A stretch of DNA of 64,000 bases from Maridesulfovibrio hydrothermalis AM13 = DSM 14728 (GTDB lineage: Bacteria; Desulfobacterota; Desulfovibrionia; Desulfovibrionales; Desulfovibrionaceae): NCBI RefSeq assembly GCF_000331025.1, contig NC_020055.1:1105870-1169869 (forward strand), written 5' to 3'. A program made the position numbers and the translations under genes. The notes below the pieces were generated by a model. The model saw only the letters and a list, made by a program, of their open reading frames with translations. It was not told the DNA's origin and did not search any database. How positions within the stretch are numbered: position 1 is the stretch's first letter; the number at the start of each line of letters is the position of its first letter. Below, in pieces: positions 27,709-36,246 of this stretch.

Positions 27709-27744
27709 AAATCCCTGCTGAAATTTTTCAGCGGGGATTTTTTT
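27709..27744 (+). terminator. Terminator of gap
   Basis: AAATCCCTGCTGAAA and TTTCAGCGGGGATTT form a stem of about 15 bp with one G-T pair, followed by a long T run. Confidence 0.9.
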
Positions 27745-27786
27745 GGTCCCCCGGACCTGAGTAGGGTTACTCAGGTCCGGGGGACC
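27745..27786. repeat. Perfect 19-bp hairpin directly behind the gap terminator
   Basis: GGTCCCCCGGACCTGAGTA (27745-27763) is exactly complementary to 27768-27786 around a GGGT tetraloop. It is GC-rich in an AT-rich setting and abuts the T run of the gap terminator. It could be a second terminator arm, a barrier hairpin, or a small repetitive extragenic element. Confidence 0.8.
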
Positions 27787-27849
27787 ATTTATTTTATGCT
27801 TCTTTTTTAGGTTGTTTATTAATTCAAAGTAAAATGGAGAAGAAGCACA

Positions 27850-29367
27850 TTGAAAATTTCAACGGGTGAAAATGGTAAATTTATGCAGCAAAGTCCAGAC
27901 GGGCTTTTTGCAGGGGATAAGACGAAAAGCATAAGTCCTGATCTGGAGAATCTTACGCGGAAAGAAGGGCTTGATGCTGATATTTTGCAGCGCGCCCATG
28001 ACCGTGAAGAGGAGGAGCGAGATTTACGGGTTCTGGATGCCTACAATCGTTTTGAAGCGGGGTTGCAGGATATTCTGACTACTCCTGAAACCGGCCTTAT
28101 GCAGCGTCAGGCCGGAGCGGCTCAGTCTGCGGTTTTTGAAGTTAATGATTATTTTACCGAGGCAGGCGGACGGCTGCGCGATGAGCTGCCTGATGATGAG
28201 TGTCGGGAGCGGTTTATGGATATTCTTGCTTCGCGCCGTAAGACAGCAATTAACGCCGTGGCCCGGCATCAGAGTCAGGAATACCAGAACTGGAAGGATC
28301 GTACAGCCGGTGAAACGATTGATTCCGTTTTGAAAGCTGTAAATATCTGCCCCGATGCAGCCTCGCTTATGCATGGTGAAAAACTGCTGGAAGGGGCCAT
28401 GTTGAGGCTGTATCGGGGTAGTAATCCAGAGCTGCTTGAACTTCGTCTGGTAAGTGCCAAGCAGGCCATGTACGCGGGGGCGCTTGAAACAATAGGACTT
28501 AAAGATCCGGTTACGGCTTTGATTGTTGCAGAAAGCTGGAAAGAACAGCTCGGCATGCATAATTATGAATTGCTTCGCGAAAAATATGCTCCTTCGGCCC
28601 GTAACCAGAGCCTTAAGATGGAGTTCAAAACTTTGCGCAACCTTACTGACGAGGAGGTTCAGGCCGAACTTGCTGATATAGCTGATCAGGATATGCGTGA
28701 AGAACTTGCGGACATGCTTCTGGCTGACCGTATGCGGAAAAGAACACTCGAAGAACGGAATGAGGAAGAGCGTTTAAACGCAATTAACCGTCATCTTTTC
28801 AAGCGGTTTACATCAGGAACGCTGACAGTTGAGGAAATACTTGATTCAGGTCTTTCATCCGGTCAGCGGGCTACGTGGCGAATAATTTTCAGTCGTAAAG
28901 GGGAGCTGGCTCAGGATAATGCTCTGCTCAGCGTTGTAGATGCCATTACTGCTAAAGAGATTGTTGAAGAGCATCAGATTTATGCTGCGGTTACGGAAGG
29001 TTTGGGAGAGATGGATGCTTTTATGCTTGCAGGCCTATTCAGGCTGAAAGATAACCCCGAAGCAAGGCTCATGGTTAATGGTTTATGTGAAATATCTGAG
29101 GCAAATGAGTCAATATCAGGTGATGAAGAAGGTCACGCTGCGGCCGTACGCGATTTTATGAATCGCATTGCATCCCGTATTAATAAGGGAGAGTCGTTCA
29201 GCATTACCAAGGTGCGTAACGATGTTATTAAAGATCATTTTGAAGGGAGGAAGGCAGGGCCGGTTCAGCAGGCTGTAGAAAAAGGTCCGGAAGAATCACA
29301 AGAAATGGTTCCGGCAGACAAAAAGTTTGATAATCCTGCTGCTGTAAAAGATAATGTTGTTGAATGA
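27850..29367 (+). CDS. 505-aa orphan, weakly phage virion-like
   Basis: No known enzyme domain is visible. The protein is almost entirely helical and charged. The segment from about residue 70 to 160 (LTTPETGLMQRQAG, then DILASRRKTAINAVARHQ and YQNWKDRTAGETIDSV) has the pattern seen in internal virion or DNA-ejection proteins of some podoviruses: a 'degraded-end' Gly-Leu turn, then repeated helices. This is pattern memory, not an alignment. No phage genes flank it. The start is a TTG with GGAG 10 nt upstream; ATG 27883 is an alternative. It lacks a signal peptide or TM helix. Confidence 0.6.
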   Translation: MKISTGENGKFMQQSPDGLFAGDKTKSISPDLENLTRKEGLDADILQRAHDREEEERDLRVLDAYNRFEAGLQDILTTPETGLMQRQAGAAQSAVFEVNDYFTEAGGRLRDELPDDECRERFMDILASRRKTAINAVARHQSQEYQNWKDRTAGETIDSVLKAVNICPDAASLMHGEKLLEGAMLRLYRGSNPELLELRLVSAKQAMYAGALETIGLKDPVTALIVAESWKEQLGMHNYELLREKYAPSARNQSLKMEFKTLRNLTDEEVQAELADIADQDMREELADMLLADRMRKRTLEERNEEERLNAINRHLFKRFTSGTLTVEEILDSGLSSGQRATWRIIFSRKGELAQDNALLSVVDAITAKEIVEEHQIYAAVTEGLGEMDAFMLAGLFRLKDNPEARLMVNGLCEISEANESISGDEEGHAAAVRDFMNRIASRINKGESFSITKVRNDVIKDHFEGRKAGPVQQAVEKGPEESQEMVPADKKFDNPAAVKDNVVE

Positions 29368-29437
29368 TCAGGATGTAACCTATAAGTATATAAAATCATC
29401 CATCAGAGAATAGGTGAATGTTGAAAAAGTAATAAAT

Positions 29438-29477
29438 GGGCGGGACTTTGATTAACAGAGTCCCGCCCTTTAAATTT
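29438..29477. terminator. Bidirectional terminator between convergent genes
   Basis: GGGCGGGACT (29438-29447) pairs with AGTCCCGCCC (29459-29468), followed by TTTAAATTTTT. It separates the 505-aa gene from the reductase gene ending at 29494. Confidence 0.85.
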
Positions 29478-29493
29478 TTACTATTTGCTGTAT

Positions 29494-31158
29494 CTACCAG
29501 ACATTCTTGGTGTTTTCACTGGAAGGGGAATATAGTCTGGTGAAATCATCAAAAGCAGTCAGTGCAGCTGCTGCGCCCTGTCCGGTTGCGGTGATGATCT
29601 GCCGGACTCCTCCGGTGACATCTCCGGCGGCGTATATTCTTTCAACACTGGTTCTCTGGGCCGGATCAACCTGAATAAAGCCGTCACTGCGCAACTTAAC
29701 GCCCAGTTTTTCAGCAAGAGCGGTGTTGGCGGTATGGCCGATGGCTACGAAAACCACGTCGGTCTTTTTGATGGTCTCAGTACCGTCTTTATTTAGCAGT
29801 CTGGTTGATTCCACCTGCTTATCGCCGAGGATTTCAGTTACCTGACTGTTCCATATAATTTCAATCCCTTCTTTTTTAACAGAATCCTGTAGAACCTGCT
29901 CTGCTCTCAATTTATCACCGCGATATACAATGGTGGTTTCAACACCGAGATGTTTCAGATGCAAGGCATCGGTAAGGGCGGTATTTCCTCCACCAACCAC
30001 GATTGCTTTGCCGCCGCGATAGAAATTTCCGTCACAGGTTGCGCAGTAACTTACCCCGTGTCCGTAGAACTTATCTTCACCGGGAACGCCGAGCATGCGG
30101 ACTTTAACACCGGTCGCCAGCAGCACGCCTTTGGCCCGGTAGTTTTTTTCGTCAGTGAGTATCTCGATTTTTTCCCCGTATTTCACATCCTGTACTTCAG
30201 TGAATTGATTAATATCAGTGTATTGGCGGGCATGTGTACCGAGGATTTCAACCAGTTCGAATCCCTGAATATTGGGGAATCCGGGGTAGTTTTCAACTTT
30301 GGGGGTTAACGCGATCTGTCCGCCAACTCCTTGTTTTTCGAGGATAATACAACTAAGACCGCTTCGTTTGGCGTAAATTCCGGCACTCATGCCGGCAGGT
30401 CCGCCTCCGATGATGACGAGGTCTATATCTTCAAATTCTTTTTCTTCGGGATGTTGCTTTTTTTCGCGTTGCTCAGCGAGAATGTCATCAAGCGGCTTGA
30501 GAAAACGGAGCTGAGCCATGAATTTTTCTTCAGGCTCAAGTCCAGTAAAAGTTACTGCATCATTAATATCTGTATGCGGCACAGAACCTACGTTGTATTT
30601 CTGGGCCATTTCAACGTTATCCAGAGTGGAAACGCACCATGCAGCAACTTTGTCCGCTCTGGCGATAGCGGCTTTAAAGGCATTAACAGCCTGTCCCGGG
30701 CAATACGGGCAGCTCGGGCTTGAGAAAATTTTGATCATCCGGTCTTCTTCAAGGTCGGAGAGAATTTCTTTGGTGCTTTCTGAAATTCCATCGATGCCTT
30801 TCGATGCCAGATTCAACGCTTCTACAAGAGCGCGTCCCTCTTCGCCGGCGGGTGCGCCGAGAAAGCGGATATCGTATTGATCAGGTTCAATCAGCACGGT
30901 AGGCGAAGCAATGATGTTGCGTCTGCTGCCCATCTCGCTTTCCACATCGAATTCTTTAAGTTCGATTTTGTCCGTCAGCACATTCATCGCCCGGCAGATA
31001 TTCATGGCAAAATCATTGTATTCATTGTGCATCCCTTTCTGGGTATAGACTTCTATGGTGACGTTTTTTTTGAATCCGGCAAACAATTTCAACAAGTATT
31101 TGCGGCTATCGTCAGGAAAAAAGTTCTGATATTTTTCTTCGGCTGTAAGTGAACTCAT
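29494..31158 (-). CDS. Thioredoxin-reductase-like flavoprotein fused to a glutaredoxin-like domain (AhpF-type architecture)
   Basis: The 554-aa protein has a tandem thioredoxin-fold N-terminal part (1-220); only the second fold has a redox CPYC (C150/C153). A class-II flavoprotein reductase follows with FAD motif GGGPAG (251-256), catalytic CATC (C372/C375), NAD(P) motif GGGNTA near 389 and C-terminal FAD motif GDVTGG. The layout equals AhpF, which passes electrons from NAD(P)H to a peroxiredoxin or disulfide partner. No ahpC lies nearby, so the partner is unknown. The ATG at 31158 is preceded by an AGGAG site. It is transcribed alone. Confidence 0.88.
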   Translation of the reverse strand: MSSLTAEEKYQNFFPDDSRKYLLKLFAGFKKNVTIEVYTQKGMHNEYNDFAMNICRAMNVLTDKIELKEFDVESEMGSRRNIIASPTVLIEPDQYDIRFLGAPAGEEGRALVEALNLASKGIDGISESTKEILSDLEEDRMIKIFSSPSCPYCPGQAVNAFKAAIARADKVAAWCVSTLDNVEMAQKYNVGSVPHTDINDAVTFTGLEPEEKFMAQLRFLKPLDDILAEQREKKQHPEEKEFEDIDLVIIGGGPAGMSAGIYAKRSGLSCIILEKQGVGGQIALTPKVENYPGFPNIQGFELVEILGTHARQYTDINQFTEVQDVKYGEKIEILTDEKNYRAKGVLLATGVKVRMLGVPGEDKFYGHGVSYCATCDGNFYRGGKAIVVGGGNTALTDALHLKHLGVETTIVYRGDKLRAEQVLQDSVKKEGIEIIWNSQVTEILGDKQVESTRLLNKDGTETIKKTDVVFVAIGHTANTALAEKLGVKLRSDGFIQVDPAQRTSVERIYAAGDVTGGVRQIITATGQGAAAALTAFDDFTRLYSPSSENTKNVW

Positions 31159-31435
31159 ATTAATGATCTCCTTTCGGCTACGGCAGATCGGCCTGCTTCC
31201 GGCGGCCCTGCTGGGAAGCAGATGGCTTTGACGGTTCTGGACCTTTCCGAAGCCTTTAACGGGGTGTGAAAGTTTATCTCTTTCTGAAGTCTGAGTGTGC
31301 TCAGGAACGTTACTTTATAAAGTTAACTTATTTTGAAGCTTCGGGAAAGGATAGTTTTATAAAAATACTTCCTGATGCTGAAGTTATATGCTTTTAACAT
31401 CAACAGTTATCAAAAGCTGTTATGGAACGACAAAT
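31159..31435 (-). other. Gene-free region upstream of the reductase fusion, with repeat core
   Basis: It contains CTGCTTCC...GGAAGCAG (31189-31217) around CCGGCGGCCC, a repeat core shared with the elements near 2068 and 27600. It also holds the AT-rich palindrome CTTTATAAAG (31312-31321) within GTTAC...GTTAAC, a possible operator or promoter region. No ORF is supported. Confidence 0.4.
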
Positions 31436-32479
31436 TTAAGAGGAAGGTCGGCAGGATATCTTAAAGGAAGGTTCATCGCTGAATCTGACTATCTCAGGGG
31501 TAATTCCGATAGTGGCGTAGGACTCCTTTAAAGATCCTTTGTGGCCCCATAGTTCTCCAGAGTATTTACGGGGAATACGGATCTGTTCCGGACCTGCTCC
31601 CAGTTCTTTGATGCGGGAAAACAGGTACAGATATAAAGCCCTTGAGCGGATTGACTGGCCTAATGCAGGGTGCACCGGTCCTGCTATGATGTTTTCATTC
31701 AAGCCTTCCTCAGAAGCTACGCCTATGCGGATGACATGAATATTGTTTTTCCAGAGATCAAGCAGGGCGGAGGACAACTCTTTTTCGGTTTTTGCCAATG
31801 ACCACGGCCTGTATTTTCCGGCTTTGTATAATTTCTCCAGAGCTGTACCTTTGACGGTCAGGCAGGGATAGATTCTTACTGCGTCAGGTTTTAGTCTGAT
31901 AGTCTCATTGATGTCGTGCTGGAAATCGCCGCTCTTTGAACCGGGCAGTCCCGGAAGGAGCTGGATACCCAGTGATAGCCCTGCATTACGAACGGCTGTG
32001 CAGGCTTGGACAGCTGTTTCAGGAGCGTAGTTACGTGCGGAGCGTTTCAGGGTGTATGCGGAAAAGCTTTGAATGCCCAGCTCAATCATATCAAGACCGT
32101 TTTCTTTAAGCAGTGCAATGTCTTTTTCATTGATGCAGTCCGGCCTTGTAGAGCATCTTACTTTTGTAATGTAGCCGTTTTTCTTATGCTGCGCGGTCAG
32201 ATCGATAAATTTACGCTGCCACTCAAAAGGTAATGCAGTGAACGTCCCACCGAAAAAGGCCAGCTCTAATGGATTGCGTTTTTTTATCGCAAAAAAAGCA
32301 GGAATTTCTTCTTTAATAGCTTGATATATTTCGCTTAATGTCTTAGCTCCTGTCCCTGTTTGCCTGTTCTGAGAGCAGTAGACACATCGCGAAGGGCAGC
32401 CCATAAAAGGCATGAATACAGGCCAGATGCGCGTCTTTTTGTGTTCCGGTTCCGGATGATTGAAAGTCGTGATGTTCAT
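31436..32479 (-). CDS. Elp3-like radical SAM protein
   Basis: The 347-aa product has a radical-SAM core with the cluster motif CPSRCVYC near residue 28 (CX3CX2C), the glycine motif FFGGTFTALP, and LGIQSFSAYTL. The spacing resembles the Elp3/YhcC type, whose members act on tRNA or other substrates, but this family member has no assigned reaction. A TTG-initiated frame reaches 32512; the ATG at 32479 gives a more typical start, although neither has a strong ribosome site. There is no N-acetyltransferase domain as in true Elp3. It is divergent from the HIT gene. Confidence 0.8.
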   Translation of the reverse strand: MNITTFNHPEPEHKKTRIWPVFMPFMGCPSRCVYCSQNRQTGTGAKTLSEIYQAIKEEIPAFFAIKKRNPLELAFFGGTFTALPFEWQRKFIDLTAQHKKNGYITKVRCSTRPDCINEKDIALLKENGLDMIELGIQSFSAYTLKRSARNYAPETAVQACTAVRNAGLSLGIQLLPGLPGSKSGDFQHDINETIRLKPDAVRIYPCLTVKGTALEKLYKAGKYRPWSLAKTEKELSSALLDLWKNNIHVIRIGVASEEGLNENIIAGPVHPALGQSIRSRALYLYLFSRIKELGAGPEQIRIPRKYSGELWGHKGSLKESYATIGITPEIVRFSDEPSFKISCRPSS

Positions 32480-32664
32480 TTTTTCATGGATTCCATGTAG
32501 AAAATAACTCAAACCAAGTCTTTATTTAATAAATTAGCTTGATTAAAAAAACATGGTCGGGTAAATATTATGTAAAACTGTCTTTTTAATCTCTTTAAGT
32601 GTTCTGAGAACGTTTAAGACTATTTAATGCAACATGCAACAAGAGTACATCAATACTGTTTACA

Positions 32665-33093
32665 ATGAATAATCAAGATTGCATTTTCTGTAAGATTGTG
32701 GCGGGGGAAATACCCTGTTTTAAAATCTGTGAAACAGATAATATACTGACTTTTCTTGACATCGGGCCTGTGAATAAAGGGCATGCCCTTGTTATTCCTA
32801 AGGTTCATTATGAAAATATCTGGGATCTTCCATCAGAGCTTGGACAAGAGATTCTTTCTACAGCCCAGACAGCCGGTGATGCCATAATGAAGGCAACCGG
32901 AGCTGATGGACTTAATGTTATTATGAATAACAATAAAGCTGCCGGACAGCTGGTTTTTCATGCCCACTTTCATCTGATTCCCCGTTTCAATGAAGATGGG
33001 TTTCAGCATTGGGATCAGAAAGAATACGACAATATGGATGAAGCACAAGTTCTTGCTCAAAAGATAGAAAAGATGATAACCGGAATAAATTAA
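32665..33093 (+). CDS. HIT-family nucleotide hydrolase
   Basis: The 142-aa protein matches bacterial HIT (Hint-like) proteins that cleave nucleoside phosphoramidates and related bonds. CIFCKIVAGEIP opens the protein with a CxxC zinc pair, and the catalytic histidine triad is HAHFHLIP near residue 98. Length is typical. No clear ribosome site precedes the ATG; the upstream 60 bases carry the short palindrome GTTCTGAGAAC (32601-32611). It is followed by a DNA-bending protein gene and probably transcribed separately. Confidence 0.9.
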   Translation: MNNQDCIFCKIVAGEIPCFKICETDNILTFLDIGPVNKGHALVIPKVHYENIWDLPSELGQEILSTAQTAGDAIMKATGADGLNVIMNNNKAAGQLVFHAHFHLIPRFNEDGFQHWDQKEYDNMDEAQVLAQKIEKMITGIN

Positions 33094-33216
33094 TAGCAAT
33101 TTATTCTTTACGATAACGCCTTACCTGATTTGCCGCCTGCCGGATTATCCAGCAGCGGATAAACTTTATAACCCGCCGCCCCTGACCTCAGGGCCGGGGA
33201 CAACGGAGGAAAGGAA

Positions 33217-33519
33217 ATGGCTAACGAGACTCTCACAAAAGCCAGCGTTGTTGATTACATCTATGAGAAAACCGATCGTAACAGAGCTGAAATCAAAGAA
33301 TTGGTTGAATCCATTCTTGATATTATGAAGCAGGCTGTGAAAAGAGATCACGCTATGCTGATCAGCGGTTTCGGTAAATTTGAAGCTTACGACAAAAATG
33401 CTCGTAAAGGACGCAACCCGCAGACAAATGAAGCAATTACTTTGCCGGCGCGCAAAGTTGTTGTTTTCAGACTTTCCCGCAAGTTCAGATCTGAGCTTAA
33501 CGATAGTTTGAACTCATAG
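33217..33519 (+). CDS. IHF/HU-family DNA-binding protein
   Basis: This 100-aa histone-like protein bends DNA as a dimer. It has the two-helix dimerisation body (residues 1-45) and the arm and family signature GFGKFEAYDKNARKGRNPQTNEAI near 50-70, which is closest to IHF-alpha. The beta-arm Pro that intercalates DNA appears as N-P-Q. A strong GGAGGAAAGG site lies close before the ATG. It may be the alpha subunit of IHF, which would match the abundance of sigma54 activators in the window. The exact subunit cannot be fixed. Confidence 0.92.
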   Translation: MANETLTKASVVDYIYEKTDRNRAEIKELVESILDIMKQAVKRDHAMLISGFGKFEAYDKNARKGRNPQTNEAITLPARKVVVFRLSRKFRSELNDSLNS

Positions 33520-33574
33520 AAATTGCTTGCCAGTCAGGCTGTCTATCTGAATTAGCTGTTATTTAGAAATAGTT

Positions 33575-33602
33575 AGGGATCTGAGCTTATACTCGGATCC
33601 CT
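33575..33602 (+). other. Hairpin 3' of the IHF/HU gene
   Basis: AGGGATCTGAG (33575-33585) pairs with CTCGGATCCCT (33592-33602) with one G-T pair and a 6-nt loop. No T run follows, so it is not a classic terminator; the true terminator is at 33667. Confidence 0.45.
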
Positions 33603-33666
33603 GAACCTGTTTGTTTTTAACATCTCTCATTCGTTTATGTGGATATGCCGGCTAGAGTGCGACAAC

Positions 33667-33707
33667 AAAAAAACGGTTCCAAAGCAGCAGGCTTGGAACC
33701 GTTTTTA
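33667..33707. terminator. Bidirectional terminator (IHF/HU gene and rlpA)
   Basis: AAAAACGGTTCCAA (33669-33682) and TTGGAACCGTTTTT (33693-33706) form a 14-bp stem with a 10-nt loop and A/T tails on both sides. Confidence 0.9.
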
Positions 33708-33739
33708 TTGAGATATTGTTTTTTGTAAATATTAATTAT

Positions 33740-34609
33740 TTACTGGGTAACAATAAACATCTCACCGAATTCGCTGGCAAGGCTGTTCATTGCATCTTCA
33801 GCTTCCGGGATGTTGTAAAAATATCCGGCTTGAACGCGCATGTATTTTTTGCCGTTTACACTTACCTCCACCATGCGGGATTCATTATATCCCTGAGCGC
33901 GCAGAGATTCCAGAATTGCTGTTGCCCGGTCATGCTCAGTGAATGATCCGACCTGAATAAAGTAGTGCTCCTGAGCTGTGGCAGCTTCAGTGATAATGAT
34001 TTCTTCAACTTCCGGCGCAGCTTCAACTGTTTTGGAGACAACCGTTTCTTCAGACGGTGCTGCTGTATCAGATACAATTTCAGTATCAGTGACGGGTTCT
34101 ACATTTACATCATCAATGGCCCGCAGTTCAACCGGGGTGAGACCTTTGTTGATGATTCCCAGCTTTGACGCTGCGGCATACGATAAATCAATGATGCGCA
34201 GATCTGGATCGGCAAAAGGTCCGCGGTCATTGACGCGAACAATTACTTTACGTCCGCTGTCGCGGTCGGTGACTTCAAGCATGCTGCCCATTGGCAGTGT
34301 ACGGTGAGCCGCGGTCATGGCGTACATATTATATGTTTCACCGTTGGCAGTGCTTTTTCCGTGAAAGTCGTCTCCGTACCATGATGCCAAACCTTGCGCT
34401 TTATATCCTTTTGAACTCAAGTGGGGAACATAACTTTGTCCGAGCACGGTGTATGGATCTGTTTTGAGTACAGGTTTGACCGTATCGGGAGAATCTTGCT
34501 TTTGAAATTTGTGGTGCTTAACAGGCGGAGTGGAGTAAACTCTTTTTTTTGCACAACCCGCTGAAAAAATAAGCAATAGAGCTGAAATCAGTATTACGAA
34601 TCTAGACAT
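33740..34609 (-). CDS. rlpA: RlpA-family septal lytic transglycosylase, lipoprotein with SPOR domain
   Basis: The 289-aa lipoprotein (signal peptide ending LIFSAGC) has a double-psi beta-barrel (about residues 75-160) with ASWYGDDFHGKSTANGE and VRVNDRGPFADPDLRIIDLS (catalytic Asp). It ends in a SPOR domain (about 215-289) starting HYFIQVGSF. RlpA cleaves glycan strands lacking stem peptides at division sites, and SPOR binds such denuded glycan. An acidic/Thr linker joins the two domains. GGAGG precedes the ATG by 6 nt. A LysM lipoprotein gene lies next to it on the same strand, though separated by 300 bases and a terminator. Confidence 0.93.
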   Translation of the reverse strand: MSRFVILISALLLIFSAGCAKKRVYSTPPVKHHKFQKQDSPDTVKPVLKTDPYTVLGQSYVPHLSSKGYKAQGLASWYGDDFHGKSTANGETYNMYAMTAAHRTLPMGSMLEVTDRDSGRKVIVRVNDRGPFADPDLRIIDLSYAAASKLGIINKGLTPVELRAIDDVNVEPVTDTEIVSDTAAPSEETVVSKTVEAAPEVEEIIITEAATAQEHYFIQVGSFTEHDRATAILESLRAQGYNESRMVEVSVNGKKYMRVQAGYFYNIPEAEDAMNSLASEFGEMFIVTQ

Positions 34610-34849
34610 GAAAACCTCCAGTATACCGAAAATATATTACTGCATATCTTAATTAAAAGACTATGATCACCCTTTCATAGTTGCTGGATTGTATAATGTC
34701 CAGTTGACAAGGCTGCAACTGGGCGCACATATCCGGCCGGCCCATGCAAGAGTTTTCGTTCGTGAAAAGCAGACCCGTCACCCTGTTTTTCGGGAGAGAT
34801 CTTGAAAGTGGCCAGATTTATGTGGATTTTCCAGGGATGATAACAAAAG

Positions 34850-34885
34850 AAATCCCGTCCTCCTTGGGCAAGGAGGACGGGATTT
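34850..34885 (-). terminator. Terminator of the LysM lipoprotein gene
   Basis: A 16-bp perfect stem (34850-34865 with 34870-34885) around GGGC is followed on the minus strand by a T-rich tract. The remaining bases 34610-34849 hold only the rlpA promoter region; TTGACA at 34703 on the plus strand has no gene to serve. Confidence 0.88.
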
Positions 34886-34908
34886 AATACTGATTTTTAC
34901 TTGTATTT

Positions 34909-35394
34909 CTACAGGTAACCGAGTGCAGCTTTCATTTCACCGGGAATAACTGCGTCCTGCTGAGGCTCAAGAGCCTTCCAGGATGCACCGGCCTGCTTGC
35001 GTGAATCTTTAAGTTCTTCAAGGCTGAAGCCGTCACGTGGAACTTCAAGGCTCTGACCTGCGTAGATGAGGTCAGGGTTTTTGATCTGATCTCTGTTTGC
35101 TTTGTAGATCAGGGGCCACATGAAGGGATCATTATAAATCTGCTGATATTCAGCAATCCACCAGAGGCATTCGCCTTTGGTTACTACGTGAGCAGTAGGA
35201 AGAGTCCTGTACTCGCTTTCGTAGATTTCCATAGGGGTTGGAGGAACAACTTCCTCTACTACCGGTTCTTCTTCAACAACTACAACTTCAGTTTCTTCAA
35301 CAACCACAACCTCATCCTGAGGAATAGGCTTTTTGGCACATCCCCATGCGAACATCAGGCTGAAGGCAACTGCGAGCCAGATAAGTTTTTTCAT
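34909..35394 (-). CDS. LysM-domain lipoprotein
   Basis: The 161-aa outer-envelope protein has a lipoprotein signal peptide (MFAWGC, Cys19), then a very acidic, valine-rich low-complexity linker (residues about 28-50: VVVVEETEVVVVEEE), then a LysM domain (about 68-117) with VVTKGECLWWIAEYQQIY and NPDLIYAGQSLEVP. LysM binds peptidoglycan glycan. The linker may span the periplasm from a lipid anchor. GAGGAGG precedes the ATG. It likely anchors envelope to cell wall; a specific partner is unknown. Confidence 0.88.
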   Translation of the reverse strand: MKKLIWLAVAFSLMFAWGCAKKPIPQDEVVVVEETEVVVVEEEPVVEEVVPPTPMEIYESEYRTLPTAHVVTKGECLWWIAEYQQIYNDPFMWPLIYKANRDQIKNPDLIYAGQSLEVPRDGFSLEELKDSRKQAGASWKALEPQQDAVIPGEMKAALGYL

Positions 35395-35448
35395 TTCAAG
35401 GCCTCCTCACATTAGAAAATTTTACTGGATACCCATTTTTTCAACAAG

Positions 35449-36219
35449 TTATACTTTAACTCTTTTTGACCAGTTATCAACTATTTCTTTTTCTTGCAAC
35501 ACTTTGGGGTTTTTAGGGTTCAATTTATATGCCTGTCTGGTTGCATGTACCGCATTATCCATCCATCCCCCCATTCTGAGGCTTCTGGAGGCAAGAACAT
35601 AAAGCATTTCAGGCTCATCGCCATAAATAGTGTCTACAAGGACTTCGTACTCTTCTCTGAAAACCTCCCGGATGAGCGGGCTTTGTGAGTAGAGCAGCCG
35701 TCCTACAAGTGAATTATCGCTGTGATTACTGAGGTATATGGGGAAAAGTTTACGGCATCTGGATATAATAAATCTGATGCGGCTGATTTCACGTTCCATA
35801 CTTTCTTCGGTCTGTTCAATTACCTGAACAAAATCCTGCCCGATCAAAGATTCGGGCAGAGTGGTGTCCCTGCCCCGTAAATTTGAAAATAAAGGGGCAT
35901 AGTTAAGATTCTGGTAAGCATCCTCGCGTAATTTGAAGGCTTCATGAAAAATATAGCCCATACCCCAGTCAAGAAATCGACCTGAAAGGGGGCCGTCCTC
36001 TTCATTGAGAAAAAGCAGATGTGCGGTATCTTTGAGTCGCCAGAGCAGTCCTTTGTTCATCTTGGTGCCGATAAGGTCATCAAGGGCTTCAAAGCTGACA
36101 CTGCGCTCCCGGTCAAAGGTCTCGAACTGCTCCTCAAGTGCACTTCCGGCAAGACAGAAATCTCTGAAAGTGTCCCGGATAAATTCCGGTATTTTTTCCT
36201 TTATCCATGAATTGGACAT
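35449..36219 (-). CDS. Uncharacterised 256-aa helical protein
   Basis: No domain is recognised. The sequence is helical and soluble, without signal peptide. Its C-terminal 60 residues (LYVLASRSLRMGGWMDNAVHAT, shown in part, then YKLNPKNPKVLQE) look like one tetratricopeptide-type helical hairpin. The gene follows the Lon-family protease gene by 27 nt in the same direction, so it is probably its operon partner and could be a substrate or adaptor; that is inference. An AGGA site lies 8 nt before the ATG. Confidence 0.75.
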   Translation of the reverse strand: MSNSWIKEKIPEFIRDTFRDFCLAGSALEEQFETFDRERSVSFEALDDLIGTKMNKGLLWRLKDTAHLLFLNEEDGPLSGRFLDWGMGYIFHEAFKLREDAYQNLNYAPLFSNLRGRDTTLPESLIGQDFVQVIEQTEESMEREISRIRFIISRCRKLFPIYLSNHSDNSLVGRLLYSQSPLIREVFREEYEVLVDTIYGDEPEMLYVLASRSLRMGGWMDNAVHATRQAYKLNPKNPKVLQEKEIVDNWSKRVKV

Positions 36220-36246
36220 AATCTGTTCCTGTATTTTTTTTGCCTC

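Noticed and set aside
33575-33602. Hairpin as terminator of the IHF/HU gene
   Set aside because: There is no T run after it; a complete terminator is at 33667.
34703-34708. TTGACA on the plus strand as a promoter
   Set aside because: No plus-strand gene follows; the stretch holds only minus-strand genes.
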